DNA of 64,000 nt, from contig OX375879.1 in NCBI GenBank assembly GCA_947359465.1, forward strand, positions 96,458,396 through 96,522,395. Direction: 5' to 3'. The stretch comes from Metellina segmentata (lineage: Eukaryota; Arthropoda; Arachnida; Araneae; Tetragnathidae). Positions 52,730-62,850 of the stretch are shown here, piece after piece. The position numbers and the translations under genes were made by a program. Under the pieces are notes generated by a model. That model did not search any database. It saw nothing but the letters and a program-made list of their open reading frames with translations, and was not told where the DNA came from. Each line of letters opens with the position of its first letter. Within the stretch, counting starts at the first letter, position 1.

Positions 52730-55185
52730 AGACTCTGGTCGAGACACATTTTCCAAACTCCAACTTGGTACCTAATGAGTTAAACCCTTCTCCCCTGGGA
52801 TATCCAATAAGGGTAAGAAGGGAAAACTGGATAGTTGCCAAGAAAATTTTTACTGTTAAACAAGTATTATGGGCTATCAACTCATTTGAACCATATAAAA
52901 CTCCTGGACCAGATGGGATAATACCGATTATGCTTCAGAAATCGGCCGATCTCATCTCACGGGTCTTGCGTAAAATGTTCAGAGCTAGTCTAGCTCTTGA
53001 ATATATCCCCAGACCATGGAGAAAGGCAAGGGTAGTCTTTCTGCCCAAACCTGGAAAAAGCCAATATGACCAGGCTAAGAACTTTCGTCCTATCAGTCTA
53101 TCATCTTTCATACTTAAGTGTATGGAAAAAATAATTGATAGACACATTAGGGATGTAATGAGGAGTACCAGACCTCTTCACAAAAACCAATTTGCCTATC
53201 AACCCGGTAAATCTACAGAGGTGGCTTTGCAACACCTGGTTGTAAAGATTAAGAAGACCCTGGAGTGCAAGGAAATGGCTTTGGCAGCCTTTCTTGATAT
53301 TGAGGGTGCTTTCGATAATACCTCTTTTAACTCAATCGCTGCTGTTGCTGCCAGCAGAGCTATTGAACCACAAGTCTGCAAATTGATAAACTCCTTGTTA
53401 GCAGACAGAGTTATTACAACAGAATTGTTTGGGGCAACACTTCAGGCTAGACCCACTAGAGGCTGCCCTCAGGGAGGAGTTCTCTCTCCTCTGTTGTGGA
53501 ATCTGGTGGTTGATGACCTAATTGCAGACCTCAATCAAAGCGGAATTTATGCCCAAGGATATGCAGATGACATTGTCGTCTACGTATCGGGCATGGATGA
53601 GAAAACGGTGATAAATATCATGCAGGGGACCCTGAACAGAATCGCAAGATGGTGCAGTGAAAAGAATTTGAGAGTAAATCCTCAAAAGACTACTCTTGTC
53701 CCATTTACACGAAGAAGAACCTGCATTGACAAAAGTGATATACCTACCCTACAAGGGGAAAAAGTAAATATGCTGAGCGAGGTTAAATATCTGGGAGTTA
53801 TACTGGACACTAAATTAACCTGGAATCAGCATTTGAAAAGTAAAATTAAACAAGCAAAAGTTGGACTTCTACGATGTAGAAGAGTTCTTGGTAAATCATG
53901 GGGTCTAAGGCCAAAGATGGCCTATTGGCTATACACTATGGCTATTAGACCCATTGTGACCTATGCGGCTGTGGTCTGGTGGAAAAAGACGGAACAATTG
54001 ACTGTTAAGACCAAGCTAGACAGTCTTCAAAGAGCTGCCTGCCTGAGTATAACAGGTGCTATGTCCTCCACTCCCACCAGAGCCATGGAAATTATTCTAT
54101 CTGTCGTCCCACTCGATATCTTTATCAGCGGTGCTGCCAGAAGAAGTTCCTACAGACTGGAAAACGCTGGACTGTGGATGGATTTTGCCAGCCAAAAGTC
54201 CCACACCAGTATTAACCAAAAATTCTTTGACCCTATACTTTTGATGCCCTCTGACAACATGGAGACAAGATTCCTCTTTCAAAGACACTTTGAGGTACTT
54301 ATTGACCTAAGAGAGGAATGGAAAGAGGAAAACTACAAGCTCACAAATGGAGACATTGTGTGGTACACAGATGGCTCCAGACAAAACGAAAAGGCAGGTG
54401 CTGGAATATGTGGGATCAGACCTAAGGCAAGGATTTCCCGAAAATTAGGAAAACATGCCACAGTATTTCAAGCGGAACTGCTTGCTATCATCTACTGTCT
54501 ACAAGAATGTTCTAGAAGATCCTACTCAAATAGGAAAATCTACATATTCAGTGACAGTCAAGCAACCTTAAAGGCAATAAACTCATTCCAAATAAGCTCC
54601 AAACTTGTTTGGGAATGTAGGAACCTTCTACATGACTTGGGGACCCATAATAGGATCTTTCTTACTTGGGTACAAGGGCATACTGGTGTAGAAGGAAACG
54701 AAAATGCAGATAAGTTAGCCAAACTGGGGACTGCAGACCTACCTTTAAGCCCTGAGCCTTTTTGCGGGATCTCTAAGACTACCGCAAAAAGGGTGATAGG
54801 AGAAAGAATGCTTAAAGAAACTACAAAAAAGTGGAAGCAAACCACCGATCAAAAACATGCAAGGCTTATGATTCAAGAACCTTCTATGAAAACATCTTCT
54901 CAGATCCTTCGTCTTAGCAGGAGTAAGATGAGGGTGATAGTTGGATTTCTCACAGGCCACTATCACCTAAGAAAACACCTTCATAGGATGGGAATCTTTA
55001 AAGAAGAACCTATGTGCAGAAAATGCAATATGGTGGAGGAAACTGCCCACCACATACTTTTTGAATGCGAAGCTCTGCTTCACATAAGGTACTCAAGTCT
55101 AGGTCTTGGAACAGAACTTGATACAATTCACGAAGAACCTGTCAAAAGCCTTTTGGCCTTTCTCAAGGAATCTGGCTTTCTCTGA
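52690..55185 (+). pseudogene. ORF2 reverse transcriptase, RNase H and zinc knuckle of retrotransposon 1
   Basis: This is the catalytic part that copies element RNA into DNA at the nicked target. It is open without a stop from about 52690 to TGA at 55183-55185; numbering here starts at codon 52765. RT motifs: FRPISLSSFILKCMEKIIDR, motif A FLDIEGAFD (about 176-184), RGCPQGGVLSPLLWN, and motif C YADD (266-269). RNase H: WYTDGSRQNEKAG (Asp at 536), VFQAELLAI (Glu), IYIFSDSQATLKAI (Asp), WVQGHTGVEGNENADKLAK. A C-terminal knuckle CRKCNMVEETAHHILFEC follows near 751. The long uninterrupted frame shows a young copy, but it is separated from the endonuclease by the frameshift at about 52685. Confidence 0.92.
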
Positions 55186-55289
55186 CAGGAGTATCGAAAA
55201 ACAATGGGGTTTGGTGCAATATTCCCTAGTGGAATCAGCACCTAGGGCTTTCCTGACCTCCCCACTCTATATGACTATGACTATGACTA
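55186..55289 (+). other. 3' UTR and TATGAC-repeat tail of retrotransposon 1
   Basis: About 80 bp of UTR, then several TATGAC hexamers. Such short repeat tails are known from I-type elements. Confidence 0.75.
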
Positions 55290-55302
55290 TAACACTCGAG
55301 GG
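55290..55302. repeat. Target-site duplication, right copy
   Basis: TAACACTCGAGGG, overlapping the first bases in front of the SINE. Confidence 0.85.
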
Positions 55303-55590
55303 TCGTGGTAGCCCGGTTAGAAGAGCAACCAGAGGGTTGCGAGTTCGAATCCAACCAAAGACTGTCGTGTAAAAAGTGAACTGGTGCACGTTAAATCTGC
55401 TGTGGCCTCAAATGTCCTTACGATGGCATGGTGTGGAAGATTGGAGAGTGGGGTGCCTGCTTAGGTGTGACCACGGCATCTGATCATGGTACAAAATTAC
55501 GTGTTGTACTCGGATCTTTCCCATCGGGGGTTGATCTCTGGCTGGGCAACACAGCGGGCTATTGGCGACGGTCCGGGAGTTAATCCTGAA
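55303..55590 (+). mobile_element. SINE, head type B, with inverted tail
   Basis: Head GTGGTAGCCCGGTTAGAAG and GGGTTGCGAGTTCGAATCC (intact box B), linker AACCAAAGACTGTCG, and the usual body to GATCTTTCCCATCGGGGG and TTGATCTCTGG. From 55545 the sequence (CAACACAGCGGGCTATTGG, CGACGGTCCGGGAGTTAATC) is the SINE tail in reverse complement, so the copy ends in a fold-back rather than a normal tail. Confidence 0.82.
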
Positions 55591-55803
55591 CCGTCGTTCC
55601 TGTAGGTAAAGATCTGATGACAACACCACTCACTTGAAGATGGAGTAGATATTTATAAAGTAAAAATTCTGAGCTCAGATGACAAAATGTTTATCAGTCA
55701 CTTTTTTAATTTTCCGTGACAGCTATTTTAAGATTAAAGATTCAACATATCGTTCTGCGGTTTTTGTTTTGTTACAATTTTCCCACCTTTGTTTTCAACT
55801 GAA

Positions 55804-56125
55804 GCCGACCAACCGGTATAGTGATTAAGGTGTTAGCCTCTAGATCGGAAGGTTCCTGGTTCGAATCCCGGTATGAATGTTTGTAAGCGTATGGTGTAGA
55901 GGCGGCTGGTGCACCTTGAATCTGTCGTGGCCGAAAGTCCTTACGTTGGGTTGGTGTGGAAGTTTGGAGAGTGGGGTGCCAGCTCAGGTTTTGCTTCGTC
56001 ATCTTATCGTGGTTCAAAATTACGAGGTGTTGTCCTCGGATCTTTCTCTTCTGGGGTTGATCCCGGACCGTCGTCAATAGCCCATTGTGTTTCTCTAGTA
56101 CGACGTTAATTAAAATTACCATTAT
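55804..56125 (+). mobile_element. SINE, head type A, well preserved
   Basis: GCCGACCAACCGGTATAGTG head, box B GGTTCGAATCC (55858-55868), full body and tail CTCTAGTACGACGTTAATTA. The antisense 129-codon frame is a by-product of the repeat. Confidence 0.9.
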
Positions 56126-56736
56126 TATTACCATAAACTGAAAGAAAAAGACCTGCGACATTTTGCTACTTTCTTAACATTAACAAATCAGACTCATGGG
56201 ACTTACTCAATTTTTTGGGAAAAGGGACTTATAACATTTTGCCATCTGAGCACAGAATTTATTCATACAGGAAAATTTGAAAAATACCTAAACAATAGAA
56301 AATTTTATAAGAACACATAATCTTTGAAGGGTGCGAAATTGCTTCTCAGATACACACAGCAAAACTAAACCATTTGTAAAACAATAAAATATGTGGATCC
56401 ATAATTATTCAGAGGTTTGTGAGTCAGTTAAATAGGCTGTAATTTAAAACATGAAACCAGATTTTTAAAAAGTAAAAACATTTTTAAATAAATTACTGAA
56501 AGTATTTGATTTTGTGTAACACGAGTTGGTGTTACATCGCATGCCTTGCAATGTTACTTATTTACAAATTTGAAAAAGTTATACAACTTTATTATTTCAA
56601 GTTCTATTTAATTTTTTCCCGTCAGTTCTAACAATCAATAATAAATTATCGAAATTAATGTCAAATATTTTGTGCTGTTCAACTTAATTTATCGGAAAAA
56701 TTAAAAGGTTCTTTTATTAACAGAAAAAAAAAGAGC
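56126..56736. other. AT-rich non-coding sequence
   Basis: Nothing identified. Confidence 0.4.
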
Positions 56737-57665
56737 TATACAGGGTGTTTCAGTGAACCGTTTCAGAACTTCTAAGAGGGGTAGGGTACATCCTGACAAC
56801 TCGAAATCATATAGCAATGTGGGGTCGGAAATGCTTTCCTGAAGCGGTGTTGTAAACAGAAGCACCGTAAAGAAAAGAGACCGTAAGTGAGAAATCGTTT
56901 TAATAATACATGAAAAGAAGCAAAAGGTACATGGATTAAAGTAAGTGTTCGAAGTTTCTTCCACGGGCTACAATGCACGCCTCATATCTCCGACGCATGG
57001 ACATCCGAACATTCTGGAATATTCCAAGCATATCTCGAATTTCTCCGGCAGCTACTGCAATTCTCGCAACCAGCTCCTCAACATTGTCAACAGGGGTGTC
57101 ATAAACTAGCGATTTCAGATGACCCCAGAAATAAAAATCAAGACATGATAGGTCGGGTGACCGAGCAGGCCAACGCATGGGACCACCACGTCCGATTCAC
57201 TGCTGACCAAATGTGACATCCAGGTAGTTACGAACATCTCCGCTATAATGGGAAGAGGCTCCATCGTGTTGGAACCACATTGTCTGTTGCGTCGATGCAG
57301 AAATCTGTTCATCTCTCAAAAGTTGTGGCAATACTTGCTGCAGAAAGAGCAAGTAGTTAGGTCCGGTTAGACGAGACTGTAACAGGTAAGGTCCGATGAG
57401 GTGATCTCCCATAATACCGGCCCATACATTGACCGAAAATTGAATCTGTGCTGCACGACGTCGTATTGCATGCGGGTTCTCGACCGCCCAGATATGGTCG
57501 TTATGCGTGTTGAAAATTCCTTCCCTTGTGAAGGATGCCTCATCGGAAAACACCACTTCAGCAGGAAAAAGGGGATTTGTAGCGAATTTTCCAAGGTACC
57601 ACTGTGCGAAAGCAATACGAGGTGCATAATCCTCCGGTTGCTGTGTCTGGACACGCTGCACGGAC
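56737..57665 (-). mobile_element. Mariner-type element, truncated
   Basis: The left terminus TATACAGGGTGTTTCAGTGA is typical for mariner relatives. The minus strand encodes the last two thirds of a transposase; the N-terminal DNA-binding part and the right terminus are missing at 57665, where a tandem repeat begins. Confidence 0.8.
56936..57661 (-). pseudogene. Mariner-type transposase, C-terminal two thirds
   Basis: One frame of about 241 codons with a single internal TGA (57197-57199). Motifs in order: EVVFSDEASFTREG (first catalytic Asp), QIQFSVNVWAGIMGDHLIG, QTMWFQHDGASSHYSGDVR (second Asp), MRWPARSPDLSCLDFYFWG (third acidic motif), HLKSLVYDTPVDNVEELV. Few lesions, so recently inactivated. 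Related to the more decayed element at 33.4 kb. Confidence 0.88.
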
Positions 57666-57689
57666 TGCGGAAAGCGATATTTAGGCAGA

Positions 57690-58115
57690 GTCCAAAAATC
57701 GAAAATCTGGCAAAGTCCGAGAAATCATTTGTTGATTAGATAAAACCGTTTATAGGAGTTCTGGGGAAACCGGTAATTTTTGATATTTTCGAAAAATTCC
57801 AAATTTCGAAAATCCGGCAGTCCAAACATCGAATTTTTTCGGATAAGTTGAAAATCTTTTGATATTTCGGTAGAGTCCGTGTTCGGAATTATGGCAAAAG
57901 ACATAATTTTTGATATGTTCGGAAAATTCCACATTTCGAAAATTTTGTCAGAGTCCAGAAATTCTGAAAATTTGGCTAAGTCCAAATTTCGAAAATTTTG
58001 ACAAAGACCAAAAAAGGCTTTCGAAGCGGGGGATTCATGCAAGTGCGGATATACTGACACGAGAAATTTTCTTGACTTTGAAAACATTTTTGACCCTTGG
58101 GACTTAGAATAAATC
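57690..58115. repeat. Degenerate tandem repeat of TTCGAAAAT / CAAAGTCC units
   Basis: Ten or so irregular units of about 25-45 bp combine TTCGAAAAT, TTGGCAAAGTCC-type and GAAAATTCC strings. A 130-codon minus-strand frame with repeated F-x-N-x-x-F residues exists only because of the repeat. Confidence 0.65.
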
Positions 58116-58139
58116 ATGGTCTTGGAAATTTTTCAAATC

Positions 58140-59057
58140 ATATTATACACCGAGGCACATTTGTACCCCCGCTCAAGTAACGGCAGGGACCTCCCCGTGG
58201 TGCGGTCTGGTAATTGACTGATTAACGTCAGCCAAGCTAACTCCTGTTCGTTTACGTATGGCTCCTTTAGGTGACTTTGTGGTTTAAATCGGTATACTTG
58301 AGGGTAGAAGGAACGCTTGCCAAGCCGTCCTGACCTAAGATAACTGAAACTCACAGACGAACCGAGGCTTCACAACTGAGAACTTTGTTCGAAAAAGGGA
58401 AGAATGCCTAAACCATGTACCTTGGTACGCCCCTTCTCCTCCGCTGGAGCGAGTAGGGAGACCCGGTAAAACCCACCAGGGTTGCCGGAGTTGCTGACCT
58501 CTGCAGTCAGACAGCTGGATTCCGACGGATCCTCATCAGCAAGGAGAAGTGTGTGCTGCCTGTCTTAAATGACAAAATGTCAGACCACTGTTGGGGCGTA
58601 ACGCGTGAGTATCCGCCCCTTCGGGATGAGTGGCATTGGAGGTGCACAATTATCCGAACGGACGGTGACGAAAGATGAAGGCGCATGTTGGCAGCACTCA
58701 TAGAACTGCCCCATTGGTCCCGACGGTTAGGGAGAAGCCAGTGGAGTCTGAGGAAATGGCTGGGAAATCTCCCCGGATAGGTGTGGGACTGCGCGGGCAA
58801 TTCGTGAGATGCGCGCACGTAGCCCTGCATCAGATGGGGGCGTCTGAGGCGGGGAAACCTTACGGCAACAACCTCATATATGAGCTGGTGACGACCAGGA
58901 CTGCCTCGCGCTTGCCTGGCATACGAGTGCGAGTCGTGGGTTGCAGGTAACTACGGACTGGAACCTTGCCGTGTTGGAGGTGCATCAGTCGGCCTCTGAC
59001 TGGATTACACCATCCGAATGATGGGACGATTGGGAAATTTTCCCCACTTTACTTATC
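58140..59057 (+). other. Leader region of retrotransposon 2
   Basis: GC-rich, with short open frames only (58675-58950, 91 codons, no motif). Presumed 5' UTR, or an ORF1 degraded beyond recognition. Confidence 0.5.
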
Positions 59058-61706
59058 ATGGCTACAAACATAAGATCTAAGATTTTGTGTGTCCCAAAGC
59101 CGAGATTGTGCGACATTGTTGCGGAGTGCGTGGCCGTGGCTGGAGGCCCAACTGTTTGTAGACCAGTTGAAACAGAAGAAAGAGAGGAGACCCAAAAGTA
59201 CGGGAAGGTCGTCCCCGAGGCCGAGGCCGTTGAGGGTAGAAACCAGAGCCACAAGTGGAAATTTTTCCAGTGGAACCTACGCCGTGAGGTAGCTGTGATG
59301 GGCGTTGTCACGAAAATGGCAACTGTTGAGTGTACGGATGTATTATTACTATCTGAACCGTACCTCAGCAGGGGTAAGCTAGCAGGTCTTCCCCTAAGCT
59401 GGCGCTGCTCACATGCAAACGATGGCAGAGCGCTGATCGCTGTGGCCAATCATGACATAGACGTCTTTAATATCCTAGTGACCAAGAATATTGTAGCTAC
59501 TGAGCTTTCGAACGGAACTGAGAAAATCGTGGTAGTTTCAGTCTATTTTCCGCCTCGCGCGCCAATTGATCCGTTTTTAACGGAACTATCGGAGGTGTTT
59601 ACAAGGTGCAAAAGTAAGAGGATAATAGTCGGGGGCGACTTGAACCTTAAACATCCATTGTGGCATACGGGACAGCCCAGTACTCCCAGTTCAGAGAACC
59701 TTGTTGCTTTGCTTAGTCAATTTGACATTGGTGTCCTGAATGACCCGGATTCACCGCCCACCTTCAATAATGGCCGCAGAACTAGCTGGATAGACGTAAC
59801 GATGGCCTCAAGTGCAATCTTCGACCGGGTAACGAACTGGAAAGTGATCACTTTACCTAATAGTGATCACGAACTAATCTCGTTTGACCTCCAACAGGAA
59901 CGAAGTCTCATTTCGGCTAATAAATTTTCACGACATCCTAGGAGAATCTCCAGGATGGTCAAGTCTCTCTCTAAAACTTTCCTTAGGGGAATACTCGAAC
60001 TCTCGAGTATTTCCCATAGAGACGAGCTTGATTGTTGCCTAGAGAACTTGACTCACTCAGTTCTGATGGCAAGTGAAAAATTTCTCAGAGTGCCCTTCTC
60101 TGGGAGAGACAGAAAGCCCTGGTGGGACGACGAGCTAACGGTTGCCCGGAAGAAGCACGCAGCTCTTAGACGAAGACTACAAAATGCCTCCGGGACGGAG
60201 CGCGAGTCTTGGAAAATACAGTTTCGAAGGTCACAGGCAATGTTTAAAAGACTAGTCATTTGCAAAAAGAGAGCGTCATGGGTGAAGTACTGCCTTGACG
60301 CTGATATATCCAACCCATACACATTACCTTATAAGTTGGCATCGGGCAAAGTTAAGAGGCGCCAACCGATAGGCAGTATCAGAAAAGAAGATGGCACGAC
60401 GACGGCGACACACGCGGAAACGATGGAACTACTTCTTCGCACGCACTTCCCATCCGACTCCGTCGGAGAATCTTCTGACCAAAGAACTTTGAGGGAAATT
60501 GTTAACAACTACCTCAGGGAAGATGCGATTAAGGATCGACCATTCACGCTCCTAGAGGTCACGGGTGTCGTGAGATCCATTAAAAAGAAGAAAGCGGCTG
60601 GCCCAGATGAGATCTGCGGGGAAGTGATTAAAGAGATCCACTGCCAGTATCCGAGATTCACGTTGGACTTGTTCAACAAATGTCTGGAACTGGTTTACGT
60701 ACCCAAGGCCTGGAAAAATGCCCGTGTAGTTTTCATTCCTAAACCCAATCGTGACGTAGCCGACGCCAAAGCCTATCGACCAATCTGTCTGCTGAGCACA
60801 TTGGCGAAAGCTTATGACAAGCTAATAGCTAATCGTGTGAAACACTGGTTGCACATTAATGGTAAGCTTAACAAAAACCAACATGGTTTTAGAGCCGGGA
60901 AATCGTGCAATACAGCCCTTTTCGAGGTTCGGCAAGCCATTGCCAAGAGTCGTGAAGAGAAGAAACATGTCAGTTTAATCTCACTCGACGTCGAGGGCGC
61001 CTTTGACAATGTCTGGTGGCTTTCAGTGCTGGGAAGGCTGGTGGAAGCCAAGTGTCCAGTAAATCTCTATTCAGTGATTTACAACTTCCTCAGTGAAAGG
61101 ACAGTCACCTATAAGTCGCATGGTTGCACGGTAGAAAGGACAACGGAGAGGGGCTGCCCGCAGGGTTCATGCAGTGGTCCCCTCCTGTGGAATCTAGTGG
61201 CGGACGGCTTTCTAGACCTCATTGGCGTGCCCAACAAGGGTTTACGCGGTGATATGATTGCTTACGCGGATGATTTCGTCCTTGTGGTCAAAGGGAGAAG
61301 CACCAAAGAACTCGAGAGGAGGGGAAACGCTGATATCAGGAGGATTGTTGAGCATGGGCTTTCTTACAAGCTTAAGTTCAACCCGACAAAGATTAAAGCG
61401 ATAACCTACTTTCTTGGGCGAAGGGTTGGCAGAACTGAACCCAAGTTCTGCTGTGAAAATGTGGAAATTGAGAACGTGAAGGAGCTCAAAATTTTGGGAC
61501 TCATTTGGGATCTTTCCCTTAACTTCACAACCCATTTCCGGCTGGTGCGTACCAAGATCAGTAATCTGGTCTTTGCCCTGAGGAAGGTGGCGAGGAGACT
61601 GTACACTGAGCGTCCGTGGTTGTTGAAAAAATTATACCGCACAGTTATAGAGCCGACTGTTCTATATGGTATAGGAGCTTGGGGAGACCGTCTTGCACTA
61701 AGCTAA
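59058..61706 (+). pseudogene. Endonuclease and reverse transcriptase of retrotransposon 2
   Basis: An 882-codon frame from ATG 59058. The endonuclease starts at about residue 70 (FFQWNLRREVAV, catalytic Asn), then LLLSEPYLSRG (Glu), VSVYFPPRAP, VGGDLNLKHPLW (Asp/Asn), RTSWIDVTMAS, and SDHELISFDL (269-278). RT motifs: ARVVFIPKPNRDVADAKAYR, SLDVEGAFDNVWW (motif A), RGCPQGSCSGPLLWN (motif B), YADD (736-739), LKILGLIWD. The frame is lost between 61680 and 61700, giving a premature stop after GAWGDRLALS; the thumb and connection continue in another frame. The endonuclease and RT core themselves show no lesion, so this is a young copy. GC and codon use differ from the AT-rich surroundings. Confidence 0.92.
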
Positions 61707-62040
61707 TGGGCAAAACTCTCGAGCGCATTCAGCGTCAAGCTCTCGTTTTAATGACAAGGTGCTACAGGACTGTAGCTACCCGGACAATGCAGGTGCTTGC
61801 AGGTGCTTTGCCGCTTGACTTAAGGGCTGGGTTACGTTATTGCCAATTCATCCTGTTCAAGGCTGGACGAGAGTTGGAGATCAATGGGGAAGTCTTTTTC
61901 CCACATGACATGGAGCAGAAGGTGAATGTTTTCACTCACCCAGCCGATCGCATATCTATTCCTTATGACAGCAGGAAGCCAAATTGAGCGGAGATGGAGA
62001 TTTACACTGACGGGTCTGGGCTGAATGAGATAGGTATGGA
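61690..62040 (+). pseudogene. Retrotransposon 2, RT-RNase H connection in second frame
   Basis: Continues the protein in a different frame: KTLERIQRQALVLMTRCYRT, VLAGALPLDLRAG. A TGA at 61985-61987 interrupts it just before EIYTDGSGLNE, the first RNase H motif, which lies in the same frame. A second frame change follows at about 62030. Confidence 0.8.
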
Positions 62041-62850
62041 GCAGCTTTCGTGGTAGTGTACTTTGGTTGTATTGTCGAAGAACATACGTACCGGCTTGGT
62101 GACCAAGCAACAGTATATTTGGCAGAGCTTGCAGCTCTTGAAAAGGCGTACGAGTGGGTTCGGGACCGACCCCTGTACTCCGCCAACAAAACCACCCATA
62201 TCTATTCGGACAGCCTCTCTTCGCTCATGGCGTTGAAGGATCCACTCTGCACTCTCCCGACGGTGCAGAGAATCAAAACTCTGTACAAGGCGGTCACTAG
62301 CTACCAGGGTATCCAAATGCATTGGATAAAAGCTCACGTCGGTTTCACTGGTAATGAAGCGGCTGATACCGCGGCTAAAAAGGCCACTGACAAGAGCGAA
62401 GTGGAAATACACGTGCAGAGATCGTACTCTACTGTCAGCAACTGCCTCCTGCAGATCTTTATGGATCAATGGAAGTGGCGATGGAGTGGAGACTTGGTAG
62501 GCAGAGAAACTTATAAGTATCTCCCCAACCCTGACCTCAGAAGACACGTGTACCACCCGATTGCGACTCAACTGCTTGCAGGTCATGGTCGCTTTCCGCA
62601 ATACTTTCAACGTATGCGGCGACAAGGATCGGGCTTGTGTCAGTGTGGAAAAGTGGGGGATGCCTCTCACTATCTCCTCGACTGCGAACTTGTCAAACCT
62701 CTTAACCAGCACCTTGGCTGGTTGCGCTTCCGACCCCAAGACTTCACTACTCGCCCAGAGTGGTTCCAAGCAATCTTCCGCTTGGGAAACTATGTGACCA
62801 AAAGGCTGACGCCTCAAATTCCCCATCTAAGGTATCCTCTCCCACCCTAG
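62034..62850 (+). pseudogene. RNase H and zinc knuckle of retrotransposon 2, third frame
   Basis: GAAFVVVYFG, then YLAELAALEKAYEW (catalytic Glu), THIYSDSLSSLMAL (Asp), HWIKAHVGFTGNEAADTAAK, and a knuckle-like C-Q-C-x10-H-x4-C (LCQCGKVGDASHYLLDC), ending PHLRYPLPP at the TAG. It is open for 267 codons. The same-strand 78-codon frame and the 274-codon antisense frame here are shadows. Confidence 0.85.

Larger units (their letters stand above)
50296..55289 (+). mobile_element. Full-length non-LTR retrotransposon (I/Jockey-like, with RNase H), inactivated
   Basis: About 5.0 kb bounded by a 13-bp target duplication. Order: structured GC-rich 5' UTR, ORF1 (gag-like with a DUF4780-type region), ORF2 (AP endonuclease, reverse transcriptase, RNase H, zinc knuckle), a short 3' UTR, and a tail of TATGAC repeats instead of poly(A). 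RNase H in ORF2 points to the I/R1/LOA group. Frameshifts in ORF1 and at the endonuclease/RT junction, plus loss of the ORF2 start, make it non-autonomous now. It landed directly 5' of a SINE. Confidence 0.9.

Noticed and set aside
55303..55370. tRNA gene at the 55.3-kb box B
   Set aside because: It is followed by the SINE body and tail, and the head is diverged from a functional tRNA.
55772..56161. 129-codon minus-strand protein
   Set aside because: It is the antisense of a SINE; equivalent frames occur over the other SINE copies and break at different points.
57725..58117. 130-codon minus-strand protein with repeated F/N residues
   Set aside because: It is created by the tandem repeat; no start context or conservation is evident.
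58675..58950. ORF1 of retrotransposon 2
   Set aside because: Only 91 codons, no zinc knuckle or coiled coil, and no resemblance to known ORF1 proteins.
62002..62826. 274-codon minus-strand protein
   Set aside because: It is the antisense shadow of the RNase H region of retrotransposon 2.
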